A DNA stretch of 64,000 nucleotides from Phytophthora hibernalis (Eukaryota; Oomycota; Peronosporomycetes; Peronosporales; Peronosporaceae): positions 62,001 through 126,000 of the forward strand of contig JAAKBF010000089.1 of the NCBI GenBank assembly GCA_012656075.1, in the 5' to 3' direction. A program made the translations under genes and the position numbers. Below, piece by piece: positions 1-10,358 of the stretch. The stretch's first letter is position 1, and each line of letters begins with the position of its first letter. The notes beneath the pieces are model-generated. The model did not search any database, was not told the origin of the DNA, and was given only the letters and a program-made list of their open reading frames with translations.

Positions 1-1480
1 TTCATGCTCCTGTGTCTCGCTAAGTAGTAGCGGGCTCGCGCCGACTAGTCGAATTGCAAACAGTAAAAGTCCATAAAAGCCTCGCTGAGAAGAGTCCACT
101 TTCGCTGAGTCTTCTTGGGAAGCAGTCGGAACCACCCGTTAGCTGCCTTACCCAGACTCAGCGAGAATGATTCACACCACTCATCTTGCCGTTTGCATGT
201 CCCTTTCATCTCGTAGAGGAAGCGTTTGATCCATTGTAACGCATCTTCCGACCGATAGCGCTTCCCGTCAAAGGTCGTGATCTTCTCAAGCGGCGCATGC
301 GTCCTGATTTCCAACACTTGTCCTCGGTCGCTTTCAGCCCCGTCGAAGCTGAGCTGGCGGATGTGGTCATGAGGTGACTCATCGACATCGCGGTGCCCAG
401 GGTAATCGTCTTCATCGCTGAGTTGATCATCCTCCAGGGGCTGCAAGTGCTGCGGTGTCCGAATGGATCATGCGACGGAGCTCGGCGGCTTCTTCAGCAG
501 TGATGAAATCTGCCATCGGGCGTCGAGCTGGCGGATCGCTGGCCTTCTTCGGAGTTTGCAGGTGCGAGTCGGCGAAATACGGTGTCCCCTCAGTGCTCCG
601 GAATACACCACGCTTTGTCTCGGGTGTCTTCGGCAACGGAACTTTCGCTGGGTCTTCACTCGGCTCGGGGAAAGCGTACGGCTCAGTGACGTACGGTTGT
701 GGTGGAGCCGCTTTGGTCTCGTCGAGCTCTTCAGATCGGCGAGCCTTGGGTAATTGTCCCTTTGGTCCACCTTGCATCCCGAACAAGTCTTTCAACTTGC
801 GCTTCCATCTCATCAGCTCGACGCCAACCGCGTGCACACTCCAAGATGTCAGCGCTGGTTTCGAAGGCTTATTGCCTCACCGGTATCCCATCGCTCGGAG
901 TAATATCACCGTATCCTCGACGAGTTGGTCCATCGTTTGGCTATTGACGGATTGGCCCAGTTCCTCGCTGAGTTGAGCCCACTTCGCTTGACACATGTAC
1001 ATTGGAGCGAACATGTTGATCCACCGACTGTTGGTCTTCATTTCTTCGACGAGTCGGGCCAGGACTCGGTTTGCCTTCGGTGTTTCGACATTCTTCGTCG
1101 CCTTGGGAACAAGCGATGATCGGTCACCCGGAGCCACGCCCTGTTCGTCGTCATCGTCGTCACCGAGTTCCGCTGCGAGTTTTCGCTCGACTGGGCGAGG
1201 AGCTCCCATGCGGGTCACAACTCGTCGACTTCTTCACGGAGATAGACGACTCTCTTCACGTCGTCACTCTCCGTCCCTTCATCATCATCCTTCTCTTCTT
1301 CTTCTTCTTCCTCCTCGCTTCCATGGTCTTCGTTATCGTCGAAATCGCCGTCTGGGCGGAGCGCGTCACCACCGCGTCCGCGGCGGTAGTGCTGGCTCTC
1401 GCCGAGTTCGACTCATCGAGCGGCGATCCTCCGGCCATCGCCGGGCTTGTGTCTCTCAAATTTGGCGATCCCTTGACCAT
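1..1480 (-). pseudogene. Family A chromovirus gag, 5' part (runs off window)
   Basis: Reading leftwards from the ATG at 1480, this is the same Gag as in the complete element at 14052-28052. It has an acidic Ser/Asp-rich N-terminus, then the segment ending in MGYR (1218-877), a Pro-rich linker (837-427) and the start of the retrotransposon gag domain with the motif ALQWIKRFLYEMKG (446-45). The pieces fall in different frames or are separated by an in-frame TGA at 879-877, so the copy looks broken. The TGA is shared with the other copy. The zinc knuckle and pol would lie outside the window. The usual leader and LTR are missing upstream of the ATG: the element sequence stops within about 15 bp, where an inverted-repeat element begins. 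Family assignment is secure by direct comparison inside the window; activity is unlikely. Confidence 0.88.
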
Positions 1481-1498
1481 CTTTACTCACTTGTGAAT

Positions 1499-2992
1499 CT
1501 TAAAACGCAGGAAGAGGACCAAACAAGTTACTTTGGTCCGACCAAAACTGCGCAAAATTAAAGTACCGTCGAAGTTCGGCTAAGTACGATCATCAAGTAT
1601 CTAGCCGACACGCAGAGTAGCTATTTGGAATGGCACTCTCAAACGTGGCTAGCTGAAAATTATAAAGTGGCTACCCGAAAATAAATACCCATACGTGATA
1701 ACAACCAAGTGTGGGTCCCTGACAGATAGTTTTCCACCAAAAGCTAAATCCCGGTGGCCGCATACTCATACATGAGCACGCCCAGTATCCCTATTCATAT
1801 CACGATTAAGCGTGGTCGAGTCAGTCTCAACCTACAGCGCACCTGACGTGCTTTTAAGTACAAGAGTCATGAATGCGGGAATCAATCGCACTACAATTGC
1901 GAACATGGAGCTGAGAGCTTGCAAAGATAGAGCAGCCGCAAGCAGCGTAGGAATCGAAGCAGTAAGAGTACACGTATCCATTTCCATTCGACCTCAGAGG
2001 TGTGAGAGTGCACGCTCACTTCTGCAACGAAAATCACAAGCGTAACCGTGCAGTCGTAGATGTTCTTGGCTGATCTAAAGTATCCCCGATCGGAAAATGT
2101 ATATCTTCATAAGCATCTCCGAGATATAAACAACTGAAAACACAGGCATCTATCGCTCCCATGCAAGTGCGGTGTTGTGATTCACAGAAAACGTGGTTAG
2201 TTCGGCTTCCACGCAACAGCACAACAATCGCCGAGTCAGGTCGGTGATGTTGGGCTTGCGCAGGGTTCCTATCGGTTCTCTTTGCGGTTCGCCCCAGCCG
2301 GGGTTCAGTTGAGTGTTCTTCCCAACAAGTACTAAGCACCAAACTCTCCAGAGACTCGCCTGAGCGGGGCAGTCTCCGTGCAAAACCCTGTGCCCTCCAC
2401 CAAAGGATGGACGGCAGCGCGCGAGCGCGTTTACAGGTTACCAGGCGCAGATTACGCCCAGTTAGGAGGTTACGGTGTCCTGGGTTGTGCAGACCCACCG
2501 GCTCGTTGAATCGACGAGACATGGCTTCGCTTGGTAGCGAGAAGTGCCCACCCCAGGCCGACCTTGATCTCTTGGCGCTACCAGACGGCTCCCCTACAAG
2601 CTATACCTCTCGGGGAACGACGGCAGACATAATCCATCCCACGCAGGGACTTAACGGACAAGCGTACGCTGTTTTTGGACTTAGAAGTTTCTGCTCTGAT
2701 TGTTATCTCTATGTCTTTGGAGAGCCCCTTTGGGCTCTTCGATATGGTCTTCTATCGGTCATTTACAAATATCTAATGAAACGGAGTCGTTACAGATCTC
2801 CCTGCGACTCTTCGCTCCGCTCCGTCCCTTGGTGTCGAGCTGTTTTCCTACCTCTCGGCGACTCTTCGCCCAGATCCTGATTTATCCCCATACTTGATGA
2901 TCGCACTTAGCCAAACTTCGACGGTACTTTAATTTTGCGCAGTTTTGGTCGGACCAAAGTGACTCGTTTGGTCCTCTTCCTGTGTTTTAAGA
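1499..2992. mobile_element. Element with ~103-bp terminal inverted repeats, possibly TTAA-targeting
   Basis: The left end (about 1499-1601, beginning CTTAAAACGCAGGAAGAGG) and the right end (about 2890-2992, ending CCTCTTCCTGTGTTTTAAG) are inverted copies over roughly 103 bp with only a few mismatches. TTAA sits at both outer edges, so a TTAA target duplication is possible, although TTAA could also be part of the repeat. No transposase is visible inside. The right half carries a truncated family A LTR directly abutting the right inverted repeat. The left half contains a short stretch (about 1620-1690) resembling the GTGGCTAG-rich repeat at 5430-5510. It is either a non-autonomous DNA transposon that captured an LTR or a fold-back structure made by rearrangement. 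Confidence 0.7.
2170..2888 (-). repeat. Truncated family A LTR
   Basis: The sequence matches the LTRs of the element at 14052-28052 in reverse orientation, from just inside the 3' LTR end (GGTGTTGTGATTCACAG) through the R/U5-like region to the point corresponding to 'cctgatttatcccc'. The U3 part with the CTCRGCGA repeats is absent. The break coincides with the inner edge of the right inverted repeat of the surrounding element. Confidence 0.88.
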
Positions 2993-3882
2993 TCCGCGTG
3001 CGCAGCACGCGGGGTTAAACCCAGGATTGTTGGCGACCGAGCGCAGTGAGGTGCTCCTGTGAGATATGGATTGCAGTGCCAGCATCCTGATCCCGACAAC
3101 CTGCCTGAGACCAAGATGCTGATGCTGAGGACATGCATTGCAGTGCAGCACCACAGCAGTGCCAGCATCCTGAGCCTGACAACCTGACTGAGCCCAAGAT
3201 GCTGATGCTGACTTCAAGGCTGCTGCCTATCCTACGGACTATCCTGCGCATGCTGCTGCAGACACACGGCGTCATTGCACTGCGTGCCCGATCGTGTGCC
3301 GCTCAACATGCTGATTAGCGCAAGACATGCAGACTATGCAAGACATGCAAACTAACACTGTTGACCACGGACGGCCGCGATGGTGAGCTATCCCTATGAC
3401 TATGCTGCTGTATTGAACTACTTGTGTTTGTATCTGCTAAATACACCATTGCGGAACGCGGTGCGGTTGGCGTGGCTGCTCCTGCTCCTCACTACAGAAT
3501 CTGCAGCGTGTTGCGCACACTGCAGGAGCGAGAGCAGCCCGCCGGAACCACTGCGTTCCTGTCCAGGCTTTGCCCGGCACTTACGTGTTTACTTTCTTTT
3601 ATTGATCTTATCTACAGTCCTACGAAGTGCAGCACCACTGCAATCACTGCATTGGCACCGACACTTCGGAGCGACCGTCAAGCAGATGACAATCAACCCC
3701 GATGACGCGCACGACGTCACCACAGCTCCCCTTCAGGGGGAGGTAGAGGGGTCTTTAGGGTTACGTTGGCTGGGTAGGGGGTGAGGGATCAGGGTGTAGT
3801 ATTCTATCTAAAAGTACATGTACGAGTAAATTGATTCAGATCGATTTTTCTACTAGACACTTTTGCTGTTGCGCGTGGCCAC
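2993..3882. other. Gene-free spacer with a hairpin and a direct repeat
   Basis: No convincing gene is seen. At 2996-3014 there is a perfect hairpin (CCGCGTGC, loop GCA, GCACGCGG). From about 3072 to 3213 a unit of about 60 bp rich in 'gccagcatcctga' and 'ccaagatgctgatgctga' occurs twice, about 89 bp apart. The open frame at 3380-3784 has no recognisable domain and is probably chance. A purine-rich run near 3735-3752 (cttcagggggaggtagaggg) could be the end of an old retroelement, but nothing else supports this. Confidence 0.5.
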
Positions 3883-3884
3883 TA

Positions 3885-5327
3885 CACCTTTTCAACTTCA
3901 AAATGGCAAAAAGAAAATTCAATACGTCATAAGGTAAAATCAAAGTGACGTGAATAGAGAAGTGACTGACGCACGTTTTTATATTATGCTTATTCGCCTA
4001 CTGGCATGTCCTTCTCCTGAATAGCTAAAGCATGAAACTTAACAGTGTGCAACGCGCACTTGTGACACAGGTACGGGGTTATAGCTTCGTTAACGAGCAG
4101 GTCGGCAGCCATCTTCAAGTATTCTTCTCGATGATCCTTGATTGTACGATGCGGCGGGACTTGTAAAATAGCCTGGAGGTGACGCGCGAGGAAGCGCTTC
4201 ACCATAGCCTTGAACGTCGAGAAACAGTTCTCGATGGGGTTCAGCATGGGGAATACGGCCCCAGTCGTAGCACCTCTGCAGCTGAAAACGCTTCCTCATC
4301 GAAAACATCTTCGATATGAGTGTGGCATGGAGCGTTGTCCGCAACGATGACGACGTTGTGGAGTGGCGTAGTCGTAGCGATGTGCGTGAGAAGGCAGCGC
4401 ATGAACTCATTGCATTTGTCCGACGTAAAGGAGCCAAACCGCTTCTCAGAGTACGCTAGCCCGTCTTCCGCAATGCACGCAATCACATGAATGTTCGATC
4501 CTTGCTTGAAGTGTTCTTGTCGACCGCTCGCTTGCCCTTCAAGCTACGACCGCGGCTCCGAGTGCACCACAGGTTAAAATTAGTTTCATCGACATAGAAA
4601 ATCTTCTTACCATCCGCTTTGTAGGCAAGGAGATTGACGACGTAGTCGCGGCGGAGAATCTTGTTTTGGGGAGATTGCGGTAGTTGTTGTCTCGATGCGT
4701 TTGCTTTATCGTGTACATGCGGCCGTCGACGTGGTGCTTAACCGTTTGGCGAGACACTTTAAGAGCAAACTGCGCTTCGAGAGCATCGACCATCTCATCT
4801 AATGTGAGGTAGCAGTTCTCATCTAGGAGCCCTAGCAAGTAGTCGACGTGGGCATCGGTCACCTTCAAATTCCTCTTTCCACCACACGACTTTCTCGGCG
4901 AGGCATCCCACGATTCGGTCTCGCGTGCGGTGGCGATCCAGCGGTACGCTGTGCGCAGATTGACGTCGTTCTTGGACGCGACGTCGCGCCAGTCTTGGTC
5001 GGCCCGCGCGGCACGTAAAACGCGTTGGATTGTAGCTTCGTCGTACAGCATCGTGGAGGGGTGGAGGGCGTGGGAGGAGATGCGTGCTGTGTGCGTTGGA
5101 AATTGTAAAGTGAGCTAAAGATCCGCGCGCACCGAACGTGCCGTCAGTGGCGTGAACGGTGACCATCGGTTTTGGCGCGAGCTGTTTGCGCCTTAATTAA
5201 AACTCTGTAACTGGTAATATCCTTTCATAAACGTTGCCTATATAATATCACTTTTATTATCTGCTGTCATTTTGATTTTACCTTATGACGTATTGAATTT
5301 TTTTGCCATTTTGAAGTTGAAAAGGTG
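3885..5327 (-). mobile_element. Tc1/mariner-superfamily transposon
   Basis: The ends are inverted repeats of more than 50 bp. The left begins CACCTTTTCAACTTCAAAAT at 3885 and the right is its complement ending at 5327. Both are flanked by TA (3883-3884 and 5328-5329), the target duplication typical of the Tc1/mariner superfamily. Removing the element restores a near-palindromic site, gtggccacTAgtggctag, inside a repeat that also occurs next door at 5380-5470. The 1443-bp size and the single transposase gene inside fit the superfamily. Confidence 0.92.
3990..5051 (-). pseudogene. Tc1/mariner-like DDE transposase, frameshifted
   Basis: Reading leftwards from the ATG at 5051, the N-terminal third has paired helix-turn-helix segments (for example VASKNDVNLRTAYRWI). 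A catalytic core follows with the motifs YVDETNFN (about 4600), VVIVADNAPCH (about 4335) and LNPIENCFSTFK (about 4240), giving the three acidic residues of a DDE triad. These motifs lie in three frames: a shift near 4660 moves the protein out of the long N-terminal frame, and others occur near 4490 and 4250. A functional product is unlikely from this copy. It sits alone between the inverted repeats at 3885 and 5327. Confidence 0.88.
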
Positions 5328-5329
5328 TA

Positions 5330-5853
5330 GTGGCTAGTGCGGCAAACAACTAGTGGCAAATTGATTCGGGGCTATATTCGATTTTTCACTAGCCACTTTT
5401 GCTGCATCGCGTGGTCACTAGTGGCTAGTTCGCAGTGGCTAGTTGGAACCGTAGTCACAAAAGTGGCTACCTGAAAATTAAAAAGTGGCTAGTCGAAAAT
5501 CGGCACCCCCGACCAAGTATGGCCAAGCCAACTTTTACAGCAATAACTTCAACGACTTTGCCTCGTCACTAACGACTCTATTTGATGTGTTGATCGGCAA
5601 TAATGTAAGTTTCGATGTTACTTAACCAATGTTTTCGCTGCTGAAGATGAAATTAGCTGGCTGCATGAAGTCTATTTGCAGGTGAAGGTAGGCACCTGCA
5701 TTGCTGCGTTGGCGCTGCTGGCAGGTTATTTATAGACTTGCAGTGCCTAAAACTCCAAATCGAGCACAGACCAGTCTTGGCAGCACCGACGAAAGCAGAA
5801 GACAGAGAGCAGACACGAGTTCAAACTAGCTGTCTAACTCTACGACGACAACG
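5330..5853. other. Repeat relic and 5' flank of the EFHC1-like gene
   Basis: From 5330 to 5510 the sequence is a relic with many copies of GTGGCTAG/CTAGCCAC. Part of it (about 5378-5420) directly repeats the sequence left of the Tc1 element (about 3840-3880), and 5440-5510 resembles 1620-1690. From about 5760 the DNA becomes A/C-rich leader-like sequence running into the ATG at 5854. No promoter element is identified with confidence. Confidence 0.55.
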
Positions 5854-7722
5854 ATGCCAAGCCCAGCTATCCTCGAGAAGCAGAAGGTGGTGCCTTTGAT
5901 CTTTCGACGGCACGGTGATACCGCACCCAATCCCCGCAGCCACGCACTGGGAAATGCTAAACCCGCGTCGTTCTACATCCGCGAGTTAGAGCGCCAGGGC
6001 GATCATGGGAGCTATACACTGCTGAACGCGTCTGTACTCACAGCAACTCGGCCATTCAACCCGAAATTCATCGCCAACGACAAGAAAGTGTTGCGCTTTG
6101 AAGCTTACTTCCTCGAAGCTGTCCACGAGAGCAACTTAGAGAACTATCGAGTGCGGCGCTGCGAAGTTTTGTACTACCTTGAGGACGATACTCTTCAGAT
6201 CACCGAACCAAAGGTGGAGAACAGTGGCATCCTTCAGGGCAACTTCGTCAAACGACACCGTATTCCAATGCCTGAAAGTGATGATCGTGGCAACATGCAG
6301 TTCTTCACGATGGATCACGTCAACGTTGGCGTGGAGCTGACCTTTACGGGCGAACGTTCCACCTCATTTCTGCTGACGAGTTCACGCGACACTACCTCCT
6401 CTCGCAAGGAGTTAATGTCCCACCAGATGAAGCCATACCTCGCGACCCATATACAGTACTGCGTCAAACTCACATGGCTCGCGAGACTGGCCAAGATCCA
6501 GATGCACACTACGGCAAGAAAAATACCCGATGAAGGACTTCATGGAGGCCACTTTAGGCAAGTTTGCGCGGCCGAGTGACAACCTCCGCCGCTTCTAGCG
6601 CATGATCGCGAAGTGTTGCGCTTCTTCGCCGTTTGGGACGATACGGAAAAACTCTACGGCATCCGCCATCGCTATACGCTGCACTTCTTCCTGGCCGATA
6701 ATACTATCGAAATCCTCGAGTCGTATGAACGCAACTCGGGCTGCGACCCATTCCCGAAGCTACTGAACCGTGCGAAGCTATCAAAGGACCCAGAACGCCA
6801 AGCTTGTGCAGCTGTATGTGACGAAGGAGCCGATGGCGAGGACGCCACTCCTACAGCGCAGCACAATTATTACTCGTGGGAAGACTTGGTTATTGGCGAG
6901 CATCTGCAAATTTACAACCGGCGCATTCTCTTGCTTGATGCCGATGCATCTACGCGCTCGTGGTACGAGGGCACAATATTCCTCTCGCTCCGGCTATTAC
7001 AGTAAAGAAGGAAGTTCCTCCCCGTCTGTATTCACGCCGCCGCTGCACGATGGTTTGGGCTCTGAGGAGGATTCATTGCAGTCATGCTACCACTTGCTGC
7101 CGAAGGCACCGCTCAAGAGCATCGAATCGCTCGACACAACGGAGGTATTGCGCTTCCGCGCGCTTCGAGACTGAACAGCCGGAAGACGTAGCACGCCGAT
7201 TTGTCATCTCTGTCATCGTGTCCGATCAAAGTGTGTCGATCATCGAGTTCATTCAGCGTAACTCGGGTATTGTAGGCGGCAAGTTCCTCGAGCGTACCCG
7301 CATCAAGCGTACGCGACCAGACGGATCCGCTACGACCACAACTGACGGTCGGAGCTCGTGGCTTGGCCTGGATGATTTTTACGTGGGCGCTCGGGTCCGC
7401 ATGACAGGGCGTACATTCGTACTATTTGAGATGGATGAATACAGCGCCAAGTACATGGAGGCCCGACCAGCCAAGTTCGCTCGATCCGACAAACTCGCGG
7501 TTCTACGAAAAGTGCGCGCGCAACTCGACAAGTCGGTATTGCTCACTCACGTGAGCGAGCTACAGAAAAGGCAGAACCAAGTGGACGTCGAGGAACTGAC
7601 ATCCTTGATGAAAAACCTTGTGGCTGATTTCGCGCAGCACGAGGCGATCACTATCGTCCGAAACTACGGCGACAAGTTGTCGATGAAGATAGACCTCGAG
7701 GCACTCCCGCAGCTGCTATAAT
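5854..7722 (+). pseudogene. EFHC1-like axonemal protein with three DM10 domains, several frameshifts
   Basis: EFHC1/EFHC2/Rib72 proteins are microtubule inner proteins of ciliary doublets, built from three DM10 domains and a C-terminal EF-hand-like region. All three DM10 domains are visible: the first around 6080-6360 (YYLEDDTLQI, ENSGILQG), the second around 6613-6950 (VLRFFAVWDD, DPFPKLLNR), the third around 7150-7440 (RNSGIVGGKFLERTR, MDEYSAKYME). A family signature, GLGSEEDSLQSC, precedes the third domain. The reading frame must change near 6343, 6525, 6597, between about 6790 and 7010, and near 7160, and one frame contains a TAG at 6596-6598. The start ATG at 5854 follows a leader-like sequence. 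The total length (about 620 residues) is normal for the family. Either this is a recent pseudogene or the consensus has indel errors; similar single-base indels in PSMD6 favour errors for at least some. Confidence 0.88.
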
Positions 7723-7944
7723 AGCGTAGGAAGAACGCGAAGGGACAGTGCAACATTCTTCACTTGATAATTTACGTATTCTGCTTTCCACAACGTAATG
7801 GATTTTATTGTATTACATGTATATTAAAATACGACCACTTCAACTTGCGTTTCAATTCGTACTTAGTCTGTTCTATTCGAAGTGGTCCACACTCCCTCTT
7901 TCCCCTCAAATATCTTCGCAATATCCAACCCCACCAAGTGCACC

Positions 7945-9254
7945 ATGGCCGCCGACGACGTCAAGAAGCCCAAGCTCAAGAAGCAGGCCAGCGTGGGTAA
8001 TATCTCGGAGGAGATCGAGGACGGTCTGAGCACGCTTCCCAACATGGCGCTGGGCCAGCTGCACTTCCTGCTGCAGCACCAGCAGTCGCCCACGTCCACG
8101 CTCAGCGCCCAGGACGGCGCGACCGCCAAGACGCAGCTGCTGGAGCTCGTGCAGCAGAGCGACATGACGCCCTTCTACCGCCTCGTCTGCCGCGAGTTCC
8201 AGTGGCCAGAGAACGCGACGCTCGAGCGTGCGATGGGCGACAAGAACGCGCTGGAGCTGACGACGCTGGACGAGCAGCTGCAAGACGCCGAGCAGAACTT
8301 GGGCGACATTGAGGTGCTGGAAGCGCTGCTGGCCAAGGCCAGGATGTTCTCCAGGATCGGGGACAAGAGCAGGGCGCTCGAGGCTTTCAGGTGGCCGCCG
8401 AGAAGCCCCAGTCCATCAACCAGAAGATCCTCGTGGCGCTGCACGTGATCCGCATCGGGTTGTTCTTCTCCGACCTGGAACTGGTCGAGAAGCACATTAA
8501 GAAGGCCACAGCGTACGTGGCTGAGAGAGTTTTTGTGTGTGTGTTTCTGTTGGTGCTATCTGTTTATTTTACGGTTTTTAGGTTGATTGATGAAGGAGGC
8601 GACTGGGACCGTCGCAACCGCCTGAAAGTGTACGAAGGCTGCTACTTGATCATGGCGCGGGATTTTAAGAAGGCGTCCAAGCTGTTTCAGGAGTCGGTGG
8701 CCACGTTCACGGCCACGGAGCTCATGCCGTACAACACGATGATCTTCTACTGCGTCATCACGTGCGTGCTCAGCATGAGCCGCGTGGACCTGAAGAAGAA
8801 GATCGTGGACTCGCCCGAGATCCTGGCGGTGATCAACGAGATCCCGTGCCTCACGCAGTTTCTAAACGGACTGTACGACTGCGACTACAAGAAGTTCTTC
8901 ACGGCGATGATGGACATCCAGCCGTACATTTTGCGCGACAAATACCTGTCGACCCACTCGCGCTACTTGTACCGCGAGCTGCGTGTGCTCGCCTACTCAC
9001 AGTTCTTGGAGGCTTACCGCAGTGTGACCATCGGGTCGATGGCTGCTGCTTTTGGCGTGAGCGTCGAGTTCCTGGACACGGAGCTCGCACGTTTCATCGC
9101 CGCCGGCCGACTGAACGCCAAGATCGACAAAGTGGCAGGCGTGATTGAGACCAACCGCCCGGATGCCAAGAACGCGCAGTACCAGGACGCCATCAAGAAC
9201 GGAGACTTGCTGCTCAACCGCATCCAGAAGCTTGCGCGAGTCATCAACGTCTAG
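7945..9254 (+). CDS. PSMD6: 26S proteasome regulatory subunit PSMD6/Rpn7 (one apparent frameshift)
   Basis: Rpn7 is a lid subunit of the 19S regulatory particle, acting in ubiquitin-dependent proteolysis. The ATG at 7945 is in a good context (caccATGg). The N-terminal Rpn7 helical-repeat region contains ARMFSRIGDKSRALEAF, and after the intron come IDEGGDWDRRNRLKVYEG and a C-terminal PCI domain ending KNGDLLLNRIQKLARVIN, all highly typical of the family. One GT-AG intron of 69 bp (8513-8581) splits the codon before LIDEGG. At about 8389-8391 (ttcaggtggcc) one base seems to be missing: the frame before and after differs by one, with no intron signals. The product is about 413 residues, slightly longer than the human protein. 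As this subunit is essential, the indel is probably a sequencing error in a G run. Confidence 0.96.
8513..8581 (+). other. Intron in PSMD6
   Basis: The boundaries are GTACGTGG at 8513 and TTTTTAG ending at 8581. Removing these 69 bases joins KKATA to LIDEGGDWDRR in frame. The intron is T-rich with a (GT)n run, and its length is typical of short oomycete introns. Confidence 0.9.
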
Positions 9255-9582
9255 GTAGCTCGTCTCTGGACCCCGTTCTACTCCAGTGCAGTGTAGCGTG
9301 GATATCGATGCTAGACCCAACGTGAAGCAACACCAAACGAGGATGGGGGCTGGAGCAGCCCATTAACTACATACAACGACTTCAGACTAGTGCACGACAG
9401 TCTCCAACTTCAAACACCAGTGCATTCATAGTTGGTTTTGTGACGCTGCATTTTGCTTTACTCTTGACAATTGCCGGTGCTCGCGAAAAGCTGACACCAA
9501 ACCAATCAACACGGCATCGACACAACCGATTATTTTTGATTGAACGCGTTAGCTCGAAGGCGCATCGCCGATAGGGAGGGGG
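9255..9582. other. Convergent 3' spacer between PSMD6 and the IF3 gene
   Basis: No further gene is seen. This is the tail-to-tail spacer that should hold the 3' ends of both transcripts. I could not identify a polyadenylation signal with confidence. Confidence 0.6.
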
Positions 9583-10358
9583 TTATACCACAGTGTCATA
9601 TCGGGTTGCTCTGGCCAACAACTCGCAGTGCCAGCGCACAGCTCTCTTTAGTGTCTCGTGGCCCACCCACACAACCTGTTGCTGCTTAGATGGTCGGCGA
9701 GTAGTATACATACACGCCGCCGTACTGCGTCCTGGGCGGTCCGCTCGAGCTCCAAGCTCGGCGTTCACAAGACTTCCAATGTGTTCCAGCTGGTCCAGCG
9801 ATTTTTGCTTGAGATGGAACGCCTGCTCGAACTTGATCGTGACCTTCACCTTGTGGCCTTTGCCCAGGAACTTCTTGAGCTGCTCCACCTTGAAATTCAA
9901 GTCGTTCGGCTGCAAAGATAATAAAAAACAATAAGTCCTCTGAAAACTATCACCAAGACTCAAAAACAACGAAAACTCACGGCGATCTTGACGCCAATCA
10001 CCACCTCCTTGTCGGATTTCGGCTTCTGTTGCTTGGAGGCCTTCTTCGTGGCCTTCTTGAGCTCGTACAAACGCTTCTGGGCGTCGAAGAGGCGGCAGAT
10101 GGCTGGTAGTCGCCCAGCAGGCGACACCTGCACCAGGTCCACGCCCTGGCTGCGCGCCTCTTGCAGCGCCTGGCGCAGTGGAACGTCCGCGCGCATGTTG
10201 CCGCCGTCGTCCACGATGCTCACGACGCGTGCCGAGATGCGGTCATTGGTGACGCCCCACTTGGACTCGGCACGAGACGCAAAGCCGCGCAGCACCAGCG
10301 CAGGCTCGGACAGCAGCCGGCGGGGCCGCAGCGCGCACTGACGCACCAGGGACAGCAT
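9583..10358 (-). CDS. MTIF3: Mitochondrial translation initiation factor IF3
   Basis: IF3 binds the small ribosomal subunit, keeps it free of the large subunit and proofreads start-codon selection. The chosen start (10358) gives an Arg-rich, acid-free leader, MLSLVRQCALRPRRLLSE..., typical of mitochondrial import; an upstream in-frame ATG at 10499 exists but is preceded by AT-rich sequence. The IF3 N-terminal domain begins at VTNDRISARVV (about residue 36) and includes VDLVQVSPAGRLPAICRLFD. After a Lys-rich linker and a 71-bp intron, the C-terminal domain contains LKKFLGKGHKVKVTIKFE. The gene is two exons (10358-9981 and 9909-9583), phase 0, about 234 residues. The C-terminal 60 residues after DQLEHIG are less typical. 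No frameshift is seen. Confidence 0.9.
9910..9980 (-). other. Intron in the IF3 gene
   Basis: On the minus strand the intron begins GTGAGTTTTCG (from 9980) and ends TTTGCAG (at 9910), 71 bp. Splicing joins VVIGVKIA to PNDLNFKVEQ in frame. Confidence 0.88.

Noticed and set aside
455..1561. Plus-strand ORFs over the gag region at the left edge
   Set aside because: They are shadows of the minus-strand gag; the same shadow frames occur over the gag copy at 15091-16280.
2993..3060. tRNA or snRNA gene suggested by the hairpin and GC-rich block
   Set aside because: Only one stem is present; no cloverleaf, no A/B box and no snRNA motif could be found.
3380..3784. Membrane protein gene (134 codons, Leu-rich)
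   Set aside because: No domain, no homologous copy in the window and overlapping frames are equally open; it looks like chance in GC-rich repeat DNA.
10270..10358. RXLR-type secreted effector leader in the gene at 9583-10358
   Set aside because: The N-terminus has RRLLSE but no RXLR-EER pair and no hydrophobic secretion signal; the rest is a clear IF3, so it is a mitochondrial targeting peptide.
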